DNA of 64,000 nt, from positions 13,700,872 through 13,764,871 of the forward strand of contig NC_133474.1 in the NCBI RefSeq assembly GCF_025370935.1, in the 5' to 3' direction. The position numbers and the translations under genes are program-made. Shown piece after piece: positions 34,115 to 45,390 of this stretch. The stretch comes from Choristoneura fumiferana. Its lineage: Eukaryota; Arthropoda; Insecta; Lepidoptera; Tortricidae. The notes under the pieces are model-generated. The model did no database searches, had not been told where the DNA came from, and saw only the letters and a list, made by a program, of their open reading frames with translations. Within the stretch, counting starts at the first letter, position 1. Each line of letters begins with the position of its first letter.

Positions 34115-36879
34115 ATGGTTTATTTACATTTTCCTTCCAATCTTACTGAAGAGGAACTAATGCTACAAGCCAAGTACCAGAAACTAAAGAAAAAGAAAAA
34201 GGCTCTCCAAGCGCTAAAGGCGCCTAAACAAGAACCTGAAAAGCCTGTTTTACCTAAACGACCTACGGAAGCTCGAGACGCTCGTGAAATTGCTAGAAAG
34301 TTGATTAAAAGTGGTGCTATTCAAGCTATTAAAAGTCCACCACCACAACCGCAAAATGCTAGTTTCAAGCGCCCACGAGCAGGTACGAAAAGTCAAATAT
34401 TAAAGTGAGAAATAAGATTAAATAACAATCTAACTATTTGGTATTTTTTACACACACACACAAACATCAAGCCTGTATTTCCAAATAGGGTTATAGGCAG
34501 ATCACACAAAACGTTACCGCTTCGGAGCCACTTAGCAATTTTAGGTTTTAAGTTTTACAGCCTGTCGCCTGTATACCTTAACCTATATTCTCAGTCGCCT
34601 CTTACGACATTCATGGAAGAAATGGAGAGGTGTAGTTCTAACCCAACACCATACGGGACATTAAGATGGCCAATGAAATTACATGGCAAATGAGGTATGC
34701 CAGAAGCGTCCACTCCTGGACGGCAGTGGACGGAGAGTTTATAAACCAAACACTACTCGGTTGGGGTCTAGGGTACTTAATTAATCAACTATTTCGATTT
34801 TGTCAAAAATTTCGATTTTGCGGTTTGGGGGCACTTCATATTAAAGGGGCTCTGGGCTGCTGCCCAAAAAGCCCATGTAGGTCACCCTTGAGGTATTCTA
34901 TATTAGCTCTCTTCTTGGTGTTGCATGGATGGTGGTCCTTACTTACCCACCTACCTTCTCATTTTCCACCCTGTTACTGTCATAAAACTTACCAACCAAT
35001 CAACAAGAAGCAACATTCAACCATAGTAATCAGGTTCCACTTTCCCACTGGGCATTCTGGGCCCATGTCAACCCCAGGGCCCCCTAAGTCACTCCTCTCC
35101 CTCTTTCCTCTAGACACTCTTGGCACATGTCCAGGGCCCCACAAACAATAGCCCCCTCATAATTCAAGCTCCATTGTCCTAGTGCCCAGTGCCCCCTGAT
35201 GGGTTAAAGACAGTCTTTACAGTACATTTACATCATTTGATAACCATCTTCTTTGAACTACTAGCTGTTGCCCATGACTCTGTCTATGTAGAACAATGAA
35301 AAATAGTTTGTCTTAATCTCGGACCTACCAAATATACACAAAAAAATTCGTTAAAACCGGTCAAGCCGTTTTCGAAGTTTATTTTCTATGATAAGGTCCT
35401 ATGGTGGTTGGTGGTAACATATAGCTTGACTGTATGTTAAATGTAAAAACAGGGAGAGAACGCAAGCTGAGTGGATCTGCGGGAGCAGCTGGAGGAGTGG
35501 CTTCATACCAACCTTTCAGTGCATCACAAGAACCCCCACCTCCAGAAGAAAAACCAGCACCAAGAGTCAAATATCTCTATGATTCCTTTGTCACGGCATT
35601 AGATAAGTATGTACATTTTTTGCACTAACTATTGACTGCAACTTTGTCTGTGTCCTTGCAAGAACACCACTTTCCAAGGATAAAAAAATACTATGTTCTG
35701 TGACATGCATTGAGTAGAAAACAGAGTAGGCAGCGCCTAATGCTGCCTACCCTGAAATTGACCCAATGCATGCCAATGCCTTTGTTTATCCGGAATAGTG
35801 TAGCTTTCAAGAAATGTTTGAATGGGTTCAGTACTCCAAGAGATTACTTCCTGGTGCCCCTACAATCTACATACAAACAAGCCACACTCCCAGTCACACT
35901 CTGTATTATAATAGTATAGATTTATAAAAATACAAACATACATAGACTGCTAAAATCATTACTCTTCCTGTGGCTTTGCCGTAGTCGAGTAAAAAGTTAA
36001 AAAATACTTCATACTTAACGAAAATGATTTTAAATTAATTTTTTCTTTATTACAGGGAAGAAAAGGGCCCACGCAATGCACCAGGTAGTGAGACTCCTGC
36101 CACCTCAGGTCCTCCAAATGCTGTCCGAAGTAGTACAATACAGGTTGCAGGGACTGGTATAACAGAAGAAGTTCTCAGACGCCGCCTATTGACCTATGAA
36201 CCATTCACTTTCGCGCAAGAAGGAGATGAGGAAAAGTGAGTTCCTGTAAATTTGTCATTAGTATCACTCAATAATAAATTTTCTTTCTTCAGGTACATGT
36301 TACACAATACCACAGACTTGTATAAGAATTACATATCCCTTCTCGCTCATCGTAAAGGTATCCTTAATCATAAATAAATAAATCATGGGACAATTGATTC
36401 AAATTGAACTAGTCCTCAACTTACCATAGCTTATAATATGGTCAATAGATAAACATACTTTACTTTTACATACATCTACATTTAGCATCCAAAATTCAAG
36501 CAAAAATATTTGTACTTTTCATACAAATATCCTGGAACCTTAAGCTTAATAGTCAGGTTCTCAGGTTCAGGCCAGAGAGCTAAAAAGCAGGATAATGCAA
36601 GCCCAGTGTTTCAATTATTTTATTGAAGTTGTCATACACCAATCTCTAATATATGTATGACTATTTTTGTACAGGGTGTTCCTGACATTTGACACACCGG
36701 AGATAGCATCGCACGCTATCACAGCGCTGGACGGCAACGAGGAGGGTTGGAAAGCGACGCCGGCGCGTCGTCCGCCCCCGCCCGCGGGCTCCTGGACGCC
36801 AGCCGCTTCGCCACGCAACCCACCCCCGCCCAAGGATCCCAAGCGAACCCTGCTGACCTATGATGATATTTTTGATTGA
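34115..36879 (+). CDS. Nelf-E: Negative elongation factor E
   Basis: Four exons join in phase: 34115-34382, 35453-35606, 36056-36235 and 36675-36879, giving 268 residues. The N-terminus (FPSNLTEEELMLQAKYQKLK then a lysine run and ALQALK) is the coiled-coil NELF-E uses to bind NELF-B. It is followed by a conserved KLIKSGAIQAIK motif and an SLYESF-like motif (KYLYDSFVTALDK). Residues about 167-235 form an RRM with RNP2-like TIQVAG and RNP1-like EKVFLTF. The C-terminus RTLLTYDDIFD matches the human family end. NELF-E is the RNA-binding subunit of NELF, which holds RNA polymerase II at promoter-proximal pauses in the nucleus. The human Arg-Asp repeat region is absent. ATG 34115 is preferred because it opens directly on the conserved N-terminus. 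Confidence in the family is high; the RRM is divergent. Confidence 0.9.
34383..35452 (+). other. Nelf-E intron 1
   Basis: The open frame at 34666-35151 is Cys/Pro-rich with no recognisable domain; I regard it as chance or repeat. At 35270-35390 is a fragment (CTAGCTGTTGCCC to GTCAAGCCGTTTTCGAAG) matching the reverse of 51395-51515. Confidence 0.5.
36293..36357 (+). other. Candidate alternative (poison) exon in the last Nelf-E intron
   Basis: A strong acceptor (TTTTCTTTCTTCAG) is followed by 65 bases open in the Nelf-E frame and then a donor (AAAG|GTATCC). Including it would shift the final exon out of frame and stop at once. Reading through it instead ends at a TAA by 36378. It may therefore be a poison exon, an alternative terminal exon, or chance. 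Confidence 0.3.
36385..36590 (-). repeat. Degraded tRNA-derived SINE, family B
   Basis: It retains GGGACAATTGATTCAAATTG, ATACAAATATC and AAGCTTAATAGTCAGGTTCTC in the family order, inside the last Nelf-E intron. Confidence 0.5.
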
Positions 36880-37798
36880 AATAAAATTTAGATTAAGATT
36901 TTATGTTTTGTATTTTATGGCACTGGCTGGTTACTGTTGTTTGAAATATTACCTATCCTGAAATATAACTTCATAGCTGTCTCATCATCTCATTGTGGCC
37001 TATATACATCCCACTGCAGGGCATAGACCTCTCGGGGTGAGAGGGTATAAGCCGTAGTTCCCACAAGAACCCAGTGCAGATCTGAAACTTCACACCCAAC
37101 CCACATTTTTTTTCACAGGTATGTGCAGGTTTCCTCACGATGTTTTCCTTCACCGTAAAGCTCATTCCATTCGGAAACGTACGAGCCCAGCCTCGAACCC
37201 ACGACCATTTGCTTGAATGGCCATAAATAAATTTACCATAAGTTTTAAGGTGAAGGAAAACACCGTGAGTAAACCTAACTTGCGCAGAACCCGTGTGAGA
37301 ACTACGACCCAAGCCGTCGAGTTTTACTACAGTCTTAGATTCAGCGGATCGACTTAATCGATAGGATTTGGTATCGAGTAGCTAAAACCAGATGATTAAA
37401 ACAAAACGGCCCAAGATGATAATCATCTTAGACTGTGTGTGTTACTGATTCATGGCTGAGCGGCAGAAAATCTGGTCCTTAATCTATGCATTCAATCCAT
37501 GTTGTAATAGGTATTGTTATACAACATAGTAGTGGGCCCAATTTTGTGCCGGTGAGTATAATTTAAATTAGAATTTTATCACATCAGCGTTGCTTCTGTA
37601 TAGGCTTTAGTTCCTTTTGCTATGCCTATTACTCCACAGATTAACACGAATCAAAAATTATGGTGCAATTTTTGACATTGACAGTGACATTACTTACTAC
37701 TACAGACAGACAGCGAACGAACGCGTAGCGTACATCGCATTTCGGCTTGATTAATGTAAATTTTCCAGCGGTACTGTAAAAATAGCAAAATATACAAA
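36880..37798. other. Intergenic region between Nelf-E and NFS1
   Basis: Apart from the SINE pieces nothing is seen; the last 150 bases before the NFS1 ATG have no clear TATA box, as expected for a housekeeping gene. Confidence 0.4.
36972..37212 (-). repeat. tRNA-derived SINE, family A
   Basis: On the minus strand the body GTTTTCCTTCACCGTAAAG (reversed) to CCTATATACATCCCACTGCA matches the full copy at 61277-61582. A plus-strand fragment of the same family follows at 37225-37318. Confidence 0.7.
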
Positions 37799-40700
37799 AT
37801 GTTTCGCTTATCAAAAAATATAATACCCCTACTTTCGAAAGCTGTGAAAGTTTCGGCACCCCAAGAAACTGGAATTTTGCTGTGTACTCAGGGATCGATT
37901 AAATTTTCCAGTACAGGTACATAACTCGTGTTTTGGTGTCTTTCTGGTGAAATGAATGGCATTGTAATGATTATTATTATTATTATTTATAATGCACAGG
38001 CAGGCAGCTTATAGCTGATGCGTGCATATCATTGTTCACTTGTGTAATTGTCTTCAAAGTAAAAGTCTGTTTTTAAAAGAATTTACTTGATTTTTGTTTT
38101 CAGATATCGATGAAAAATATTCTTTAAAACATGAAGAGGTCGGACGGCCACTGTACTTTGACGCGCAAGCAACAACCCCAGTTGTAAGTTTTAACAAGTA
38201 ATATAAGCTTTACGTTCTATTCTGTTTTTGTACTTATTTATATTAACAGCATGGATTCATTGAACTTGATTTACAGGACCCAAGAGTGCTGGATGCAATG
38301 CTGCCATACTTTGTTGGTCAACATGGTAATCCACATTCAAGAACTCATGCATATGGGTGGGAAAGTGAATCAGCTGTAGAAAAAGCCCGGGAACAAGTTG
38401 CGCAACTAATTGGCGCCGATCCTAAAGAGATAATTTTCACATCTGGTGCAACAGAGTCAAACAACATATCAGTAAAAGGAGTGGCTAGATTTTATTCACC
38501 AAGAAAGAAGCATATTGTTACTACTCAAATTGTAAGTCCGTATGAGGTTCAAGTAATATGTAACACAATTTTTGGAGATTTTCTTTCGACTTACCATTCC
38601 TACCCACTGTTTCTATTTAAAAAAAATCTAATGTTTTAACGAGGCTTGAGCACTCCACATATGACTATAATAATAATATTTATTTCAAAACTCAAGGCTT
38701 CATATTAACAAGACTATGTCAGCCTCATGGGGAGCCTCAGATATATACACCACACTACAGATATTACACTCTCTGTTGCACTAAAATCACATCTGGATGC
38801 AAAGGCCTGTCTAATGACTCTGTAAATCTGCATCGCTTCTTCTGAAAGCGGTCGACTTAGAATTACATTTACACCTCCATTGAACAAGCCCATACTATCC
38901 AAATACCTGTTTATGATGTCCTTTAATGTTTCTAGCTTTTCTTTAGCCATTTTCCAAATTAAGTTGTCATTTTTTGGCACAGCCACACAGCCAACTCAGC
39001 ATGAGAGCATTTATAGGCCAAGAACAACAACTGATGATGAAAATTTCCAGGTGACACTTCCAGGCCAGGCCCGGATAATACCGACATGTAAATACCAACC
39101 CTGTTTTTTGTGTACACGCCCATAGAAACTGACGTTAGCTTCTATGGGCGTGTACACGAAAAACAGGGTCGGTATTTCCAACCCGGTATTATCCGGGCAG
39201 GGAAAGAGTGTCACCCGAATTTCCCACTTTTGAGCAAAAATTGCAGCGAAAAATAGGTCTTATGGCACAGACTTTCAATCATAATATTGTTTCGAATCAC
39301 TAGGCAGGCAGTTAAAGTAGCTCATAGTTCTTTAAAAAATACACAATTTAGAATTTTTCAACATCAAAAGGACAAAATGAATCGGTACTTCAGTTCAGTA
39401 CCTTGACCTTGGTACCGACCGAACCGAGCCGGGCCGGATCGGCCATAGACAAATTAATAATCGCTCGAAAGAACCGGAGTCAATAAAGGAGTCGGATTCA
39501 ATAAGCGGATTCGGTACCGACACCGGAGCTGGATCTAGTGAGTCAGATCACTTAGCGGAGTTGAGATTACCCATGTCTAATAGCTTGTGTTATGAGTACT
39601 AAGCAACAGATTATTATTATTATTATTTAAGCTTTATGTATCCATACAGTACAATAAGTTTATATATAAATTTTTAATTGATCAGTAGTTTACTGTTATG
39701 GCCCCTATAGGGTAAAAGCCTCCTCCATCTCTTTCCACTTTTGTTTGTTTTGAGCAGTGCTCATCCAGTTATTTCCAGCTGTTTTTACAACTTCATCAAC
39801 CCATCTTTTCTTTTGCCGTCCTCTTTGTCTTTTTCCAGCAGGACCAAGCCACTCCGTTGCAAGCAACAGATAAACATACTTAAATAGATAGATGGGGAGA
39901 TGCTTAAATACATATTAAACACCTCAGTCTCAAGAACAAACATCTGTTTTTCATACAAAACTTAAGCAATTTTTTCCACACACAACTAAAATATCTTAGG
40001 GATCTTAAAAAACGAGTCTATCAGGCTCTTAAAGGGCCGGCAATGCACCTGTGATACCCCTTGTGTTGGCAGGTGTCCATGGGCGGTGGTGATTGCTTCC
40101 CATCAGGTGACCCGCATGCTCGTTTCCCCTCGTATATATTTAAAAAAAAATGTATTTATTTATCAACTCACAGAGGACCAAACAAAACAAAACCGGAACT
40201 TGAAGCTTTGTTCTTCATTAGTTGAATGCATAGTCATTATGCTGTATTGTATCTAAAACTTGCTTTTATTAAACATTTCAGGAACACAAGTGTGTGCTTG
40301 ACTCATGCCGTGCGCTGGAAGGAGAAGGTTTCAAGATCACATACTTGCCAGTTGGACCTAATGGAATAATTAATTTAAAGGAACTTGAAGAATCGCTGAC
40401 ACCTGAAACCAGTCTTGTTTCAATAATGACTGTTAATAATGAAATAGGTACCAATAATTATTTTCCTTTTGCAATCAGCCTTAACTCCATCAGCATGTAA
40501 AGTGAAGTTGATGTTCAGCAGCTATCCTCCTCTTTTGCTTGTCCAAGTCAAATTAAGAACCTATTGAAAATAATATAAGTAAAGGAAAAAGAGAACTCTT
40601 ACAGAATCACTGTCACAACCAATTTGCTCAAAACTATTGAACCGATTGAGTTGAAAACTGATAATATGCATCAAAGTCAAAGTCAAAATATCTTTATTCA

Positions 40701-42442
40701 ATTTAGGCTATAACAAGCACTTATGAATGTCAAAAAAAAATTGTGCATGTTAGTGACCCAAAAAAATCAGGCATCAATCGTATTTAAATTACAGGACAAC
40801 CTATAAGAACTATAATGCCCTCTCCACGCAAGTTTAATTCGCACTTGTCCTATTTTTGGTACCTTTATTTTGCTTTTCAGGGGTCAAGCAGCCTATAGCT
40901 GAAATCGGAGCTTTGTGCAAAAGCCGAAAAATATTTTTCCACACTGACGCTGCTCAAGCTATCGGAAAAATGCCCATTGACGTCAACAAAATGAATATTG
41001 ACCTTATGTCTATCTCTGGACACAAAGTTTACGGACCAAAAGGAGTTGGTGCTCTGTATATAAGGCGCAGGCCGAGGGTCCGTGTGGAGCCTATACAAAG
41101 CGGTGGAGGGCAAGAAAGGGGCATGAGAAGTGGCACGGTGCCCACGCCTCTTGTCGTTGGACTAGGTAACATAACATTTTATCTTAGTTTTTTCCTGTTA
41201 TCTCTGACATAATGATAACAACAACAACAATTAGATAAGGTATTACGGCATCACGTTACATTTCTGTTTTATCAAATTTTAGGTGCAGCTTGCGACATAG
41301 CGGAACGTGAAATGCCATATGACCATGCATGGATGGAAACATTATCTCAAAGATTTTTAGACAAAATCTATTCAAAATTGAGCCATGTTATTCGAAATGG
41401 TGACCCAGAGCATTCATACCATGGGTGTATTAACTTGTCATTTGCTTATGTTGAAGGCATGTATCTAATAAATAATAATAGAAATACTTCTTCTGTTCCT
41501 CAAGTTTGATAAATCTTCAAATAAATCTATTTAATATTGATATGCTTGTCTTTTTACAGGCGAGTCTTTGTTAATGGCTCTCAAAGACATAGCTCTGTCA
41601 AGTGGATCAGCATGTACCTCAGCTTCTTTGGAACCCTCTTATGTGTTAAGAGCAATTGGCACTGATGAAGATTTAGCACACAGTTCAATAAGGTAATAAT
41701 TTCTCTCCCTGGTGATTCCTCTATATGATAAAAATTACCCTTGATTCAATATTTGGTAAATGATATAGGTAGAGTCATTCACGATGACGCGTGCCGTGGT
41801 TCTTATTACAATGTCATTAATGTCTTATTTGACAAAATCACGCATCTTCGTGGATGGCACTAGGTATAAATGGTGTAATCATTTTTAGATTTACTTGTTT
41901 AAGCCACATGTGCACTATAATCAAATTGAATTTGTTTCTGAAACAGATTTTTTAAATGAAAGGTTCATAGTGAGTGTAGGTTTACTTTGGCTGCGAGATT
42001 CATCATCATCATCATCATTATCCCAGCCTATATACGTCCCACTGCAGGGCACAGGCCTCCCCTCAGAATAAGAGGGCTTGGGCAGTAGTTCCCACGCGGG
42101 CCCAGTGCGTTTTGGGAACTTCACACACACCATTGAATTGCTTCACAGGTTTGTGCAGGTTTCCTCACGATGTTTTCCTTCACCGTAAAGCCTTTTCCTT
42201 TAGCGTAAAGAACAATCTTTATCAGCTTATCCTTCTGTTGATATGCATTTGTATTAACAGAAATTTAACCACAAAATTATAATTGCAGATACGGATTTGG
42301 AAGATTCACAACAATTGAAGAAACAGATTACACCGCAGAGAAAACTATAAGGCATGTCGAGCGTCTTCGTGAGATGAGCCCACTGTGGGAAATGGTTCAG
42401 GAAGGCGTAGATATCAAAACTATTAAATGGTCGCAGCACTAA
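37799..42442 (+). CDS. NFS1: Mitochondrial cysteine desulfurase
   Basis: Eight exons join in phase: 37799-37916, 38104-38183, 38277-38531, 40282-40447, 40881-41165, 41283-41456, 41560-41692 and 42289-42442, giving 454 residues against 457 in human. The first 40 residues, rich in Lys, Ser and hydrophobics with no acid until later, read as a mitochondrial targeting peptide. PLP is bound by K255 in SGHKVYGPKG; the mobile catalytic cysteine is C378 in SSGSACTSAS. The C-terminus (MSPLWEMVQEG, IKWSQH) is the eukaryotic form that contacts the ISCU scaffold. NFS1 removes sulfur from cysteine for iron-sulfur cluster assembly together with ISD11, ACP and ISCU. Intron 6 begins with GC, not GT. Intron 3 (1.75 kb) is full of repeats. 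AATAAA signals occur at about 42885 and 42976. Confidence 0.96.
38660..38986 (-). pseudogene. Antisense open frame with a poly(A)-signal tail in NFS1 intron 3; possible retrocopy or LINE remnant
   Basis: On the minus strand an ATG at 38950 opens 78 codons ending at 38714, and the frame is open further back to 38986. The product is soluble-looking (LSRPLSEEAMQIYRVIRQAF core) and I do not recognise it. Just after the stop come AATAAA and an ATTATTATT tail, which suggests the 3' end of an inserted reverse transcript. No introns, promoter or flanking duplication could be established. Confidence 0.25.
39040..39223. repeat. Palindromic MITE in NFS1 intron 3
   Basis: Arms of about 80 bases with CCGGATAATACCG, AACCCTGTTTTT and GTGTACACGCCCATAGAA pair with their reverse complements around a 14-base loop. 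Shorter relatives occur at 48830-48890 and 51838-51910. Confidence 0.85.
39580..39970 (-). repeat. Broken SINE family B copy interrupted by other sequence
   Basis: Family B pieces at 39582-39614 (TGTTATGAGTACTAAGCAACAGAT) and 39862-39965 flank an inserted stretch with a TTCTTTTGCCGTCCTCTTTGTC segment. Confidence 0.45.
40008..40152 (+). repeat. CR1-like LINE 3' tail
   Basis: AAAGGGCCGGCAATGCACCTG to GGTGTCCATGGGCGG to CCCTCGTATATATT plus an A run, matching the end of the element at 23300-23750. Confidence 0.7.
41457..41559 (+). other. GC-AG intron of NFS1
   Basis: The conserved protein reads VEG-ESLLMALKD across this junction only if the intron runs from GC at 41457 (AAG|GCATGT) to AG at 41559. 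The nearby GT at 41461 would shift the frame and destroy the conserved end of the protein. Confidence 0.8.
42000..42205 (-). repeat. tRNA-derived SINE, family A, in NFS1 intron 7
   Basis: ATCATCATCATC run then CCAGCCTATATACGTCCCAC to CACGATGTTTTCCTTCACCG, the reverse of the family A body. The tRNA head is missing. Confidence 0.75.
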
Positions 42443-43454
42443 GCGTAGTCACTGTTTCAGAACTAAGTGCTAAGTAATTGCGTAAAAACATGTACACAAT
42501 ATCAAGGTCACGGTCGGTATGGCGTAATCTGTTGGCTAGTACGTAATGTTTGGTTAAAAGATCTGGATATGTTTACGATCAATTACTTTATTATGTATTA
42601 CATTATGAGTCTTCTTTTGTAGACAAATATCTCTTTTCTAAACCAGTTATGACAAATAATTATTGATACTCTATTTAATTAATTATGCTGTGATAGTGCA
42701 GGCTTTGTGAGTAGGTCTTAAAACTAACAAAATTTGAAAAAAAAAACACATTTTTTAACTGTTTTGTAATTAAACAATTATTTGTCATATTTATTGTTAA
42801 ATATATTAGTTGTTATTTATAGTCTAATCGTTAATTAAATGCTGCTTCATAAAAAATTTGACCATTATTTCGTAATAAAGTAATTATGTTAATGTTTCAA
42901 ATTAGTGTAAGTATAAAATTATGTAGTAGCACCATAACAAAATATTATCTTGATACTTAATGTATTTTCATGGCTGCAATAAAGCTTCCTTTGCCAAATG
43001 CTTATATAATCAAAATATTTATTTTTTAAAGTTTATCGAACACTGGAAACAATTATTTTATTTTGAGCAAGATCATTACAAAGTGTAAAGCCAAATTCAG
43101 TTTTTATTGTAGCCATTGAAGCAATTAAATCGATCATCAACACCTTGATAAAATATCAATAAAAATTTAATTCAGAATTTTTGTAGGTATTCCTAAATAA
43201 TATAAAATTAAACAACTACAAGGACAAATTGAGAAACTTCTCCTAAACATGTTTCTGAACTAATAATTAAAGCTTTCAAATTATATAGTTAAAAGTTCAG
43301 TTCATAAAAAAATATACTGAAGAACCTAATAAATTGCATCAAATTTTCTACTTAAAGCCATGTGCAGTAAAGAAGTGTTAAAATTAAAGTTAGATTTAAT
43401 ATGGTAGTTATTTGACAACTCGTGAGTTTGCCATATCCTATTCATTATAAAAAA
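42443..43454. other. NFS1 3' UTR and spacer
   Basis: AT-rich with two AATAAA signals near 42885 and 42976. No other feature seen. Confidence 0.5.
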
Positions 43455-45390
43455 AACGAGAGTGAAACGGGGTCGGGATTAGTTACTCCGGGAGAGAACA
43501 CGCCCTCTTACGACGGATTTCAGGCTAAACGGTAGCCCGTAGTTAGCCACTGCGGGAAAATTGACATGCGTAATTAATCGCACGGATGAGCCGGGTGCTT
43601 TACTTTGACGAGATGGGGTCACCAGCTGGGCATCTGTAGATCTCGATGTCGCGCGTAGAACCCAATCTGCCACATCTTTATCCGCTGCGTAGCCTCGGTG
43701 TCGTTACGACATCCCCAATGTTGCGGGCTCCATGGAGGGTAGGGAGCGCAGTGGATAGAACCTATTTAAATTCGCCAACATGGATAAATCTAGATCCCAT
43801 AAAACCCACAGGAACCTTAAGGGAAACCGGACGGTAAAGCCCGACGACACAGCCGCCTAGGCGAGACTCCAAAAATTCGAAGCTGAAGATCGAAACCCAA
43901 ATCCCGCATGCAGAGGCCGTGCGGTCAGGTCAGACCTGCTGGTCGCGGCGACCGACTGGGGGAACCCTGACCGCACAGGCCGCTGTAGGCCTGTACTTAC
44001 AGGCGCTTCTGCAGGAGCGTCTTCGCAAGGACGCCATAGATGCGACCAATGACGTACCGGTGAACCTCGTATATAGGGGCAAACCGATCAACGCCAATGG
44101 TTGCTCTGAAACTATGGTGCGAGAACCACGAAACAGTGGAATACGTCACCAAAATAGTTTCGGAGTTCACCTTGACCACCAGTACCAGGCTCATGGTCAA
44201 ACGACAGCGCGACATAGTCAGGATGGTTCGCTGCAGCGTCCTACTACTAGGTAACTAGCCCGATATCTGGATTGTGGGACGCGCGATGCGATTACAAAAT
44301 AATTGTGCTAGAGTGGAAAGCTGCCTCCGTCATAATGTGGATTGACAGGACGGCAACACGTTCCTGGTCTTCAGCGCTCCGGAGGATGTGGTGCAGACCC
44401 TGACGGATCGCGAGCACCCACTCTGCTACTTGCTGGGTTTGGTGTACGTGAAGTGCCAGTGTCCAAAAGGTAAGTTTACCGAGCACCTGCCGACGGAGAA
44501 AAATCCAATGGAGGACGCTTCTGAGGAAGAACAGGGGGGGGGGAGGCGCAAGGAGAGGCCCTTGGCCCAGAAAACTCAATGGCCTGTACGTCGCCAACAA
44601 CATACACGCGCAAACTTTAACGAGCTTCTGCTGAGGTTTGTGGTGTCTTAAATATGCACAGAGCGTAAGACAGGCCTGCCGAAGATGGTAATTGCGTCGG
44701 TCTACATGCCGGAGGCTGACGCACTACCACCACACGACATGACTCGGCTGATAACGTATTACGATTACGAAGAGGCCGGACTGCAACTCACTATCGGCAT
44801 ATGGAGAACCGTAAGAGCTTCACAGAAATAATTAGTGAAAAAACAGTCTTCCTGGCGGAATGCATGGGAATCTTAATGGCAACAACAGCGATTGTCTCCA
44901 GGAAGTTACACAATTTCCTTATCTAATTATGAATTCTGATAATAGATTGGTCCTGCAATGCAAGCCCCGTTGAGCAACATGATGATATCAGGGCTAATAG
45001 ACGAGTGCCATCGTGCTCTGACGAGTGTAAAATAAACACCATAACTCTGCAATGAATAAAAGATCACGGTGAGTCGCGAGGCAATGAAGCGGCCGACCGA
45101 TTGGTGAGGGCCCCCCTTCGGAGATGAAGGTATTCGAACCCGCCTTTCGGATACTGCCACAACACCAAGGTAATATATGGGAAAGGTGTTACAGACAGCC
45201 CCTTGTGTCCCTTTTTCCCCCACGCATGCTCGCTCTGGCATGCGTGGAGGAAAAAGAGACGACCACAACCATTGTGCTGGAATGCGCTAACGTGGCTAAC
45301 CATAGGGCACTAGGTACACCTCGGATCACCAGTGTAGCTCCAGGAAGTCGTCGGCAACATTATGGAGCTGCTAGGCTATAAATATATAAT
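43455..45390 (+). mobile_element. Decayed non-LTR (R1/I-type) retrotransposon
   Basis: This GC-rich, repeatedly frameshifted block has fossils in the order expected of a LINE. Near 43780 an ATG opens a short gag-like start. Around 44400-44520 is a cysteine-containing gag-like segment. At 44672-44800 is an endonuclease fragment (MVIASVYMPEADALPP, GLQLTIG). At 45066-45110 is an RNase H fragment (SRGNEAADRLV). At 45245-45375 is a 3' segment (VLECANVANHRAL). The reverse transcriptase core between endonuclease and RNase H is missing or deleted. No frame is intact, so the copy is dead. It lies between NFS1 and the Rab-like gene. Confidence 0.7.

Noticed and set aside
34666..35151. 161-codon open frame in Nelf-E intron 1
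   Set aside because: No domain, odd composition, interrupted by repeat fragments, and inside a well-supported intron.
41461..41559. GT-AG version of NFS1 intron 6
   Set aside because: It would shift the frame and lose the conserved C-terminus, so the GC donor is preferred.
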